Below are positions 15,739-20,769 of a DNA stretch of 20,769 nucleotides, in pieces (within the stretch, counting starts at the first letter, position 1; each line of letters opens with the position of its first letter). The translations under genes and the position numbers were made by a program. The notes under the pieces were generated by a model that was not told the DNA's origin, searched no databases, and was given only the letters and a program-made list of their open reading frames with translations. This DNA is from Clostridiales bacterium UBA3705 (GTDB lineage Bacteria > Bacillota_A > Clostridia > Oscillospirales > Oscillospiraceae): the NCBI GenBank assembly GCA_002372735.1, contig DFIE01000087.1, positions 1-20,769 of the forward strand, given 5' to 3'.

Positions 15739-17370
15739 ATAATCTTCCTTTCTATGGTTTGTCCAATAGAGCAACATTCCCAACAGCACCAGTACAGACT
15801 GCAAATTGTTAATCATTTGAAGATCCTGACTATGTGTGCGATTAAGGCGTGCGCCTGCATACACTGCAAGAGGCTTTGTATTTTTCACCAGAATCCGCAG
15901 GTCCTCCCGCAACACTTGCTCAGTAACTCCGAAGAACAGCTCCACGCCGTGAAACGCCGGTACCTCCCTGTACTTTTTATCCAGAACGCTGCCGTCTTGC
16001 TTCCAAATCCGATTGATGATTCCGGCAACGCGAAGAGGGAATGGTACCCAGGGCCTGCCGAAGTGGTACTGCGGCAGATTAGCGGCAGCCTCCTGCCAGG
16101 AATTGCTTCTCTGAATCACTTCATTCGGCGCGACATTGTGGGTATATACCACCTTTGTGCGCGCTTTATCCAATTTACGAAGCACAAAGAATTGGATCCA
16201 TTCGGGGTAACGGTCCGGATCAAGAGCCTTTGTCTCGGTCAAATATTCTGCGAAATCCTTGGCCTTTGCCTCAAACAGCCCTTCTCGGGCTGCCTCATCC
16301 GCAGGCTTTTGAAACGTTCCTGTCAGGGATGGTATTTTCTCGGGCAGTTTAGAGGGATATACAAACAGGGCTTCATTTTCCCCAATTCGCGCCCAGGTTT
16401 TATCCATGCGCTCCTTCCGGGAGAGCCACTCCAAAGCAGCGCTCAGCTCCGCGCGTTTCTCTTTTGAGATAGGATATGACCCATTTTCAATCTCCCCGTA
16501 TCGAAATTGACAGGGCTGGCCATGGAACATGGTGCGGAGGGTCACCTCAAACCCGGCATCCAGCTTCACCTTGGGCATCGTATCTGCCAGCGGTATGTAT
16601 CGCTTGCCAAAGGCGTCAAGCATCTCGCTGGGTGAATCCTTTTGCGCTGCAGTGTCTGCCTGGATCAGCGCATGGTTCAGGGCTCTTGCAAACCTGGGGC
16701 CAACAGTAGACCACCCTTCATCGATCAGATCCTCTGTGTCCAACACCACAGAGAGTTTTCCGGTCTCAGCGTTCTCTTCTTCCTTCTGGGTAGGCATATA
16801 AAACAATATTTGCAGCGCAGGCACAATACCCTCCCTGTTTTCAAGCATCTCAAGCGCTTTTCGTTCCAGCTCGTGAAACAGGATAGAAGGGTCTTGAAAA
16901 GCCTCTGCGGCACGGATCAACTCTAGAGCCGGCTCAAAGGGATTCTCCCCCAGCAGGCATTCCAGGTCATGGGGTCGTATCAGAAAATTCTGGCGGTACT
17001 TCTTCAGAAACTTTGGCGTCCAGTTGGAAGAAACACACCAGGACCGAACCTTCTTTAAGTTCATTCCCTGTCCTTGAGCCCCGATCAACGAGGAGATTTC
17101 CTTTTTCCTCTCGTCATCTGTAATGCGATACAGCGGTGTCAGATTCATCGCCGGGAAAGCGCCTTGGTTGTCTCCATAGCGCCGTATATTGACGCCCTTT
17201 TCCGCAGGGACGCTGACAAGCTTCGATATTCGGGTACCGTCCAAAACAATCTGAATGCAAGGGCTGTCCTCTTTGATGTTGGAGATGGGCCCGTACCTGT
17301 GATGCCAGGCAGAAGCGGAGATATTTGCGTTCTCCATGGCCGCAGCCAGTCGGTTGATTTCGTTAATCAC
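15289..17370 (-). CDS. cas8c: Cas8c (Csd1-like) large subunit
   Basis: This large subunit of 693 residues recognises the PAM and starts DNA unwinding. The start is GTG 17370, overlapping the cas5 stop as GTGA with AGAAGGGAGG 8 bases upstream; the in-frame ATG at 17400 has no such support. There are few recognisable motifs, as is normal for Cas8. The assignment rests on position between Cas5 and Cas7, length, and a helical C-terminus (YLLGQMLKAADYLHELY onward) like that of Csd1. The sequence seems divergent from well-known Cas8c proteins, so a distinct I-C branch is possible. The C-terminal 149 residues may also be made separately (see the internal start at 15738). Confidence 0.85.
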   Translation of the reverse strand: MINEINRLAAAMENANISASAWHHRYGPISNIKEDSPCIQIVLDGTRISKLVSVPAEKGVNIRRYGDNQGAFPAMNLTPLYRITDDERKKEISSLIGAQGQGMNLKKVRSWCVSSNWTPKFLKKYRQNFLIRPHDLECLLGENPFEPALELIRAAEAFQDPSILFHELERKALEMLENREGIVPALQILFYMPTQKEEENAETGKLSVVLDTEDLIDEGWSTVGPRFARALNHALIQADTAAQKDSPSEMLDAFGKRYIPLADTMPKVKLDAGFEVTLRTMFHGQPCQFRYGEIENGSYPISKEKRAELSAALEWLSRKERMDKTWARIGENEALFVYPSKLPEKIPSLTGTFQKPADEAAREGLFEAKAKDFAEYLTETKALDPDRYPEWIQFFVLRKLDKARTKVVYTHNVAPNEVIQRSNSWQEAAANLPQYHFGRPWVPFPLRVAGIINRIWKQDGSVLDKKYREVPAFHGVELFFGVTEQVLREDLRILVKNTKPLAVYAGARLNRTHSQDLQMINNLQSVLVLLGMLLYWTNHRKEDYMNEYPYLLGQMLKAADYLHELYCVKVRGNNNQNAMPQLIGGSLYTSAADHPNQTLVQLLQRMKPYLNWARSHQNERLETIKKNGETADGPSAGYYLSVFSQIADKLLPVLEPNTRFSDTEKAKLFLGYLASFPKKEPAQSMQSTEAERD

Positions 17371-18038
17371 GTTGTGGCCTCCCTTCTGGTGGGAAAGCAC
17401 AAGACTCCTCGCCGGATCATCAGATCTGTGTCATAGGTTGGGAAAAACTTTGATTGATATCCCTTTGAAAAGGTCTGTCGAAGCATTGAAGGAATGACTA
17501 TGCCGTCCACGGCCTCGCAAACCTGGGTCCCGTCCCGGAAGGGTCCAAAATACGAAGGCGTAAATTCCTGCCACCCCATGCAAATCGTCGAATACATTTG
17601 CCCCCTCGACAGCCTGCGATAAAACATTTCCTGATAGGCATGGCCGGGCGACGTTGTCCGCCGGTCCCATCGTCTGGCACATTCCGGCAGCTTATCCTTG
17701 TGAGGATTCGGTCTCGCAATCGCGTAAAGGCGATAGCATACATCTGTCAGTACTGTTGCATAGAATTGATAAGAGTTTCCATCTTTTATGTTTTTAGAAT
17801 CTCGCAGAGGACCGCCATAATTAGTTGCATAACTGTGATATTGAATCGGTGCACAAATCTCCACCCTTGTCGGAACAATCTCAACTGCCGGACCCCAAAG
17901 AATCGCTTCAAACATCCCTTTCACTGCGGCATAAGTTGGAGCAGGATAAGAGACAGGAGAGTCTCCAGTGTCCGGACGTGTCCAAATTGCTGTATTGCCT
18001 GCGATTTCCATTTGGATCGGGTATTCCAACTGGACCAT
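17367..18038 (-). CDS. cas5c: Cas5 (Cas5d-like) crRNA-processing subunit
   Basis: This is a 223-residue RAMP protein and the first gene of the cas operon. The N-terminal MEIAGNTAIWTRPDTGDSPV is followed by SYPAPTYAAVKGMFEAILWGP (about 29-49), matching the Cas5d pattern in which a Ser/Tyr-rich turn precedes AxxGxxEAIxW. In type I-C, which lacks Cas6, Cas5d cuts the repeat at the 3' base of its hairpin and caps the crRNA handle. The array repeat and the stand-alone repeat at 18229-18256 both have the hairpin-plus-11-nt form this enzyme needs. ATG 18038 has AAAGGAGGGAAGG upstream. It ends in a GTGA overlap with cas8c. Catalytic residues cannot be assigned without alignment. Confidence 0.9.
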   Translation of the reverse strand: MVQLEYPIQMEIAGNTAIWTRPDTGDSPVSYPAPTYAAVKGMFEAILWGPAVEIVPTRVEICAPIQYHSYATNYGGPLRDSKNIKDGNSYQFYATVLTDVCYRLYAIARPNPHKDKLPECARRWDRRTTSPGHAYQEMFYRRLSRGQMYSTICMGWQEFTPSYFGPFRDGTQVCEAVDGIVIPSMLRQTFSKGYQSKFFPTYDTDLMIRRGVLCFPTRREATT

Positions 18039-18097
18039 AGCCTTCCCTCCTTTGTATTTCAGATGGTTTCACCATACAACGCTTTTCTGATATACTT

Positions 18098-18126
18098 AGA
18101 ATACCATACATCACCCTGCGTGTCAA
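18098..18126 (-). promoter_or_regulatory. Promoter of the cas operon
   Basis: On the minus strand TTGACA (18126-18121), a 17-base spacer, then TATTCT (18103-18098) with TGG before it (extended -10). AT-rich DNA (AATATTTTT) immediately upstream could act as an UP element. The start is expected near 18091, giving a leader of about 52 nt to ATG 18038. An ACCATACA direct repeat (18071-18078 and 18103-18110, plus strand, 32 bases apart) flanks the start region. Confidence 0.85.
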
Positions 18127-18137
18127 CAGCAAAAATA

Positions 18138-18157
18138 TTCATGTATGAAAAATAGGA
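18138..18157 (+). promoter_or_regulatory. Putative self-target (TTC PAM plus protospacer) upstream of the cas promoter
   Basis: TTC at 18138-18140 is followed by ATGTATGAAAAATAGGA (18141-18157). The guide of the divergent crRNA-like RNA is ATGTTTTGAAACATAGGA (18257-18274). Without a gap only the first four bases match in a row. With one extra guide base at position 5-6, bases 1-4, 7-11 and 13-18 match. The site ends 11 bases upstream of the cas -35 box and lies between the two divergent promoters. TTC is the known type I-C PAM. Binding here could block the cas promoter without complete R-loop formation; this is inference. Confidence 0.55.
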
Positions 18158-18172
18158 AACTAATTCGATCTA

Positions 18173-18201
18173 TTGATTTTCCGCAGGATTTCGTGTACAA
18201 T
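18173..18201 (+). promoter_or_regulatory. Promoter of the crRNA-like RNA
   Basis: TTGATT (18173-18178), 17 bases, TACAAT (18196-18201). This is a near-consensus sigma-70 promoter pointing away from the cas operon. The -35 boxes of the two divergent promoters are 46 bases apart and the putative self-target lies between them. Transcription should begin near 18208. Confidence 0.8.
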
Positions 18202-18207
18202 ATTGCT

Positions 18208-18312
18208 GCCGGTACTCTATCGGTACGCCGTTGTCTAACACAACGTGGATTGAAATATGTTTTGAAACATAGGAGAAAGATCACGCTTTCAACCGCGTGT
18301 TCTTTCTTTTTT
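18208..18312 (+). ncRNA. Stand-alone crRNA-like RNA upstream of the cas operon (CreR-like candidate)
   Basis: This is a transcription unit of about 105 nt with its own promoter and terminator and no plausible protein. Positions 18229-18256 form a CRISPR-repeat-like element: stem arms CGTTGT and ACAACG around CTAAC, then TGGATTGAAAT directly after the stem. That 11-nt tail is identical to the handle of the array repeats and sits at the same place relative to the hairpin, while the stem sequence is different. An 18-nt guide-like segment follows (18257-18274), then the terminator in place of a second repeat. Cas5d could therefore process it and load it into the effector. It is in the crRNA sense, not antisense. 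Similar mini-CRISPR RNAs (CreR, CreA) are known to guide Cas complexes to cas or toxin promoters in other subtypes; equivalence here is inferred. Confidence 0.75.
18275..18312 (+). terminator. Intrinsic terminator of the crRNA-like RNA
   Basis: GAAAGATCACGC (18275-18286) pairs with GCGTGTTCTTTC (18295-18306), 11 pairs and one T-T mismatch, loop TTTCAACC, followed by six T (18307-18312). There is no protein gene on this strand before it, so its purpose is to end the small RNA. Confidence 0.85.
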
Positions 18313-18398
18313 GGCGTAATTTCCTTTCGTCTTTCACAACTGCCCCTCGTGTGCAGGGCGCATCAATCTCCGGCTTTGGTCAATCTGATTATCTCATT

Positions 18399-18426
18399 CC
18401 AACTGTCCCATAGGCCGGACAGTTGG
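18399..18426. repeat. Perfect 10-base inverted repeat in the cas5-esterase gap
   Basis: CCAACTGTCC (18399-18408) and GGACAGTTGG (18417-18426) surround CATAGGCC. No T run follows on either strand, so it is not a classical terminator; an operator or a small structured RNA element is possible. Nothing else is recognised between 18313 and 18452. Confidence 0.6.
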
Positions 18427-18452
18427 CGTATCTGACGCGGAATGTGCGGCAT

Positions 18453-18497
18453 AAATGATGCCGGCCGGCACCTGGGGGGTGCCGGCCGGCGTCGTTT
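18453..18497 (-). terminator. Terminator after the esterase gene (probably bidirectional)
   Basis: AAATGATGCCGGCCGGCACC (18453-18472) pairs with 18478-18497 over 20 positions with only two G-T wobbles, loop TGGGG. T-rich DNA follows the stem on both strands, although the runs are short. It lies 42 bases after the esterase stop. Confidence 0.75.
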
Positions 18498-18538
18498 GTT
18501 CCCCACGGTGGGCCGAGGGACATTATACGTTTTATCCG

Positions 18539-19162
18539 CTATCTGCTTAACAGCCACGACAGGGCCCGGGCGGTGCGCAGGTGGGGGTCGCGGAAATGAT
18601 TGCCCGGGTTCCACTCCAGCACGCAGGGGATGCCCTGCCCCTCCAAACGGGTATGGAGGGCCTGCATCCGGTCCGCCACCGTGGCCATCACCGGGTTGCG
18701 GGTGCGGGCCTCCCGGTCCCCCAGGCTGAGATACACCCGGCCTGTCCGGGGCCGCCGGGCTGCCGTGTAGGCGTCAAAGCCCGGATACCACACCGAGCCG
18801 GATGCCGCCGCCACCCCGGCAAATGCGTCTGTCTCGTACCCCGCCCACAGGGCAAACAGCCCCGCCAGAGAGTAGCCCCCCAGATAGTATTCCCGGCGAC
18901 GGTCGGCGCACAGGGACAAAATCCCCTCCAGGGTCTGGCGGCCCCGGCCGGCAAAAGCCTCTGTGCCGAATACCGCCGGGGCCGGCCAGGGAGATAAGTC
19001 CCCGTTCCAGTCCCCCACAGGCACCGCCAGAAGGCAGAAGTCCTCCCCTGCCGCCCCACGGAGGGCGGAAAGCTCCCCCTCCATGGACGCAAGCTCGTAC
19101 TTGTCCACCGGCTGGATCAGTACCCGCCCGGCCTCCGGATTGCCGAATTGCTCCACTTCCAT
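18539..19162 (-). CDS. Alpha/beta-hydrolase, putative esterase
   Basis: This is a 207-residue cytoplasmic protein of the esterase D/Fes-like alpha/beta-hydrolase type. The nucleophile elbow is GGYSLAG with Ser98. Likely partners are Asp149 (LSLGDRE) and His189 in NPGNHFRDP. PVGDWNGDLSPWPAPAVFG near 48-66 suits the oxyanion/cap region of this family. It is short for the family and lacks a signal peptide. ATG 19162 follows GGGAGGG by 8-9 bases. It is the last gene of a three-gene minus-strand operon with the NifX/SlyD-like fusion (26-base gap) and GNAT genes. The substrate is unknown. Confidence 0.87.
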   Translation of the reverse strand: MEVEQFGNPEAGRVLIQPVDKYELASMEGELSALRGAAGEDFCLLAVPVGDWNGDLSPWPAPAVFGTEAFAGRGRQTLEGILSLCADRRREYYLGGYSLAGLFALWAGYETDAFAGVAAASGSVWYPGFDAYTAARRPRTGRVYLSLGDREARTRNPVMATVADRMQALHTRLEGQGIPCVLEWNPGNHFRDPHLRTARALSWLLSR

Positions 19163-19188
19163 GGCGCAGTCCCTCCCAGAGACGGCTG

Positions 19189-20061
19189 CTACCGGACTTC
19201 CACCAGCTCGATGCGGAAGTTCAGCTCCTTGCCCGCCATCTCGTGGTTGGTATCAAAGGTGACGGTCAGCTCGTCCGCCGCAGACACCAGCGCCGGGATG
19301 GGTCGGCCAAACTGGTCCTGCAGATACACCCGCTGCCCCGCTGTGAGCGCCTCCGCCCCGGGTACCCGGGCCCGCTCCACGGTGAAAATCGCGTCGGGAT
19401 CCGCCTCGCCATAGGCCTGGTCCGGGGTCAGGTGGATCTCCACAATCTGGCCCACCTCCATGTCCGCCACGGCCAGGTCGAAGCCCGGGATCATCTGGCC
19501 CGCCCCGCAGACAAACTCCAGGGGCTCGCCCCGGTCATAGGAAGAATCAAACTGGGCGCCGTCGTTGAAGGTGCCCCGGTAGTGTACCCGGCAGACCTTG
19601 CCCACGTTCTTCCCCGCCGGGCCGCCGTGGCAGCCGGCGCAGCCCTCATGGCCGCCGCAGCCGCCCTCGTGATCGCCGCAGCCGTGCTCACCGCAGCCGC
19701 CCTCGTGCTCGCCGCAGCTGTGGCCCTGGCCGTGGTGGTCGCAGTTGGCGCCGGTGTTCTCCAGCTCGCCCCGGAGATAGGCCGCCACCGCCTGGTCCGC
19801 GTCGCCCTGGGCCCCTGCGCAGAGTTCAATGCCCCGCTGGGCCAGGGCCGACTGGGCCCCGCCGCCGATGCCGCCGCAGAGCAGCACGTCGATCTGCTGC
19901 TCTGCCAGCAGGGCCGCCAGGGCGCCGTGGCCGCTGCCGTTGGCGCTGAGCAGAGAGGTGCCGGTCACCGCGCCGTCTGCAACGTCGTAGAGCTTAAAGG
20001 TCTCGGTGTGACCAAAGTGCTGAAAAATGTTGCCGTTTTCGTATGGTACTGCGATTTTCAT
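19189..20061 (-). CDS. NifX-like / His-Cys-rich / SlyD-like FKBP fusion protein
   Basis: This is a 290-residue three-part protein. Residues 1-105 match the dinitrogenase iron-molybdenum cofactor family (NifX/NafY-like, COG1433 type): MKIAVPYENGNIFQHFGHTE and VLLCGGIGGGAQSAL. Residues about 107-145 are a Gly/His/Cys stretch with repeats of the form GCGxHEGGC, a clear metal-binding linker. Residues about 155-290 are an FKBP-type peptidyl-prolyl isomerase of the SlyD kind: VHYRGTFNDGAQFDSS, GQMIPGFDLAVADMEVGQ, an insert-in-flap region at about 220-268, then a final ELNFRIELVEV. SlyD is a folding catalyst and nickel chaperone, so a cytoplasmic metal-delivery chaperone is likely. ATG 20061 follows GGAGGAAAAAC. 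It is 23 bases from the GNAT gene. Confidence 0.9.
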   Translation of the reverse strand: MKIAVPYENGNIFQHFGHTETFKLYDVADGAVTGTSLLSANGSGHGALAALLAEQQIDVLLCGGIGGGAQSALAQRGIELCAGAQGDADQAVAAYLRGELENTGANCDHHGQGHSCGEHEGGCGEHGCGDHEGGCGGHEGCAGCHGGPAGKNVGKVCRVHYRGTFNDGAQFDSSYDRGEPLEFVCGAGQMIPGFDLAVADMEVGQIVEIHLTPDQAYGEADPDAIFTVERARVPGAEALTAGQRVYLQDQFGRPIPALVSAADELTVTFDTNHEMAGKELNFRIELVEVR

Positions 20062-20084
20062 GGATGTTTTTCCTCCGTGTTAGT

Positions 20085-20639
20085 TCATTCCTGTTCTGCG
20101 GCCACAGGCCGCCTTGTCCACTGATATGCGATTCTGGGGGTGCCGTCCCGGGTGTAGATGGTCCCGCAGCGGGTGAAGCCGCAGCGCAGAATCTGACGCT
20201 GCATGACGTGGTTGTCCCGGTGGGTGTCAATGCGGATGTTGTCCGTTTGGGCCTGCAGGGTCCGCACCGCGCAGGCCAGCAGGCCGTGGACCTGCCCGTC
20301 CCCGGCGATACGATGGATGGTCAGGTAGGGTGCCTGGTTGCGCCAGGCCCCGTCCTCGATGCGGCGGTAGGTGGGGTCCTCCCCCGCTGCCGCCACAAAC
20401 ACCCCGTGGACGCCGGTGTCGTCAAAGATCACAAAGGATCTGCCCGCCTGAATGTCCGCCAGGACCAGGGCGGGGTCCGGATAGGCGTGGCCCCACTGGT
20501 GGGGATTGCCGGAGGCAATCATAAAATCCCGGGCATGGCGGTAGATGGCCAGGATGGTCGGATAGTCCTTCATCCGGGCAGGACGGACTGTAAGGGTCGG
20601 GGCGGCGGTCACAGCACGGCCTCCAGATATCTGTTCCAT
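20085..20639 (-). CDS. GNAT family N-acetyltransferase
   Basis: This is a 184-residue cytoplasmic acetyltransferase. The core has LTVRPARMKDYPTILAIYRHA at the start, FVIFDDTGVHGVFVAAA in the middle, and LTIHRIAGDGQVHGLLACAV followed by NIRIDTHRDNHVMQRQILRCGF, the acetyl-CoA-binding and C-terminal GNAT motifs. Acceptor unknown. ATG 20639 is preferred because AGGAGGGGAG lies just upstream; an in-frame ATG at 20663 would overlap the -10 box. It heads the operon that includes the NifX/SlyD-like fusion and the esterase. Confidence 0.9.
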   Translation of the reverse strand: MEQISGGRAVTAAPTLTVRPARMKDYPTILAIYRHARDFMIASGNPHQWGHAYPDPALVLADIQAGRSFVIFDDTGVHGVFVAAAGEDPTYRRIEDGAWRNQAPYLTIHRIAGDGQVHGLLACAVRTLQAQTDNIRIDTHRDNHVMQRQILRCGFTRCGTIYTRDGTPRIAYQWTRRPVAAEQE

Positions 20640-20661
20640 TGCACTCCCCTCCTGTGGGTCC

Positions 20662-20690
20662 ATTCTACCACAGATCTCTCCCCGGCGCAA
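20662..20690 (-). promoter_or_regulatory. Promoter of the GNAT operon
   Basis: On the minus strand TTGCGC (20690-20685), 17 bases, TAGAAT (20667-20662) with TGG before it. The start point is near 20655, so the leader is very short. Confidence 0.7.
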
Positions 20691-20694
20691 CCTC

Positions 20695-20728
20695 TGAAAA
20701 AAGGGACGGCGCGTTTGCGCCGTCCCTT
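20695..20728 (-). terminator. Intrinsic terminator of the gene beyond the right edge
   Basis: AAGGGACGGCGC and GCGCCGTCCCTT (20701-20712 with 20717-20728) form a perfect 12-base stem with a 4-base loop, followed on the minus strand by six T. It ends the transcript of the partial gene at 20746-20769. Confidence 0.9.
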
Positions 20729-20745
20729 GAGGGTTATTTGGGGAA

Positions 20746-20769
20746 TTACTGCTCTTCAATGGCTCTGCC
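20746..20769 (-). CDS. C-terminal end of an unidentified gene (partial)
   Basis: The last codons read GRAIEEQ and then TAA, 18 bases before the strong terminator. The frame is inferred from the stop codon next to that terminator. Too little is present to identify the product. Confidence 0.45.
   Translation of the reverse strand, partial: GRAIEEQ

Noticed and set aside
18229..18256. The solo repeat as an anti-repeat (tracrRNA-like) or a displaced ordinary array repeat
   Set aside because: It is in the crRNA sense, so it cannot pair with crRNA as a tracr would. Its stem differs entirely from the array repeats, so it is not a recent stray copy.
18145..18435. 96-codon plus-strand frame upstream of cas5
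   Set aside because: Its start lies inside the putative target, before the promoter, with no ribosome site, and it runs through the small-RNA hairpin and terminator.
18363..18614. 83-codon minus-strand frame overlapping the end of the esterase gene
   Set aside because: It runs through the esterase terminator hairpin, and neither a ribosome site nor a protein family is visible.

Overview
The window looks like chromosome of a high-GC Clostridia species, most likely an Oscillospiraceae-type gut anaerobe. This is inferred from the gene set (S-layer homology protein, ECF transporter S component, InlB-type lipoprotein, ferredoxin-fused aldo/keto reductase, strong AGGAGG ribosome sites) and not from a marker gene. 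Most of the window is GC-rich. The CRISPR-Cas block (about 12.1-18.3 kb) and its upstream intergenic DNA are visibly more AT-rich, which suggests acquisition.

Layout. Positions 1-7.2 kb (minus strand) hold a tightly packed operon: ECF S component, MoxR ATPase, DUF58 protein, membrane protein with a DUF4129-like tail, InlB-repeat lipoprotein, and then a secreted 5'-nucleotidase-like protein with an S-layer homology domain that runs off the left edge. The operon starts from a clear promoter (7210-7238) with a leader ending in an intrinsic terminator, so it is probably controlled by attenuation. Next come a ferredoxin-type aldo/keto reductase (minus), a membrane metallophosphoesterase and a zinc-ribbon/DUF6273 membrane protein (plus). 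From 10.65 to 11.9 kb lies a CRISPR array: 14 good repeats plus at least four decayed ones at its distal end. From 12.1 to 18.0 kb (minus) is a type I-C-like effector operon, cas5-cas8c-cas7-cas3, with no cas1, cas2 or cas4 in the window. From 18.5 kb to the end are an esterase, a NifX-like/SlyD-like fusion, a GNAT acetyltransferase, and the last codons of one more gene.

The most notable element is in the 500-base gap upstream of cas5. A consensus promoter (TTGATT, 17 bases, TACAAT), divergent from the cas promoter, drives a roughly 105-nt RNA. This RNA contains one stand-alone CRISPR-repeat-like unit: a different stem, followed directly by the same 11-nt TGGATTGAAAT handle as the array repeats. 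Then come an 18-nt guide-like segment and an intrinsic terminator. The guide resembles DNA just upstream of the cas promoter -35 box, next to a TTC motif (the type I-C PAM). This is the architecture expected of a crRNA-like RNA that lets the effector complex repress its own operon (CreR/CreA-like autoregulation). The guide-target match needs one 1-nt bulge, so the function is a strong hypothesis and not proven.

The cas8c gene also has an internal, in-frame ATG with a good ribosome site, which would give a separate 149-residue Cas11c small subunit. The effector module is therefore complete in this window (Cas5, Cas8, Cas11, Cas7, Cas3) while the adaptation module is absent.
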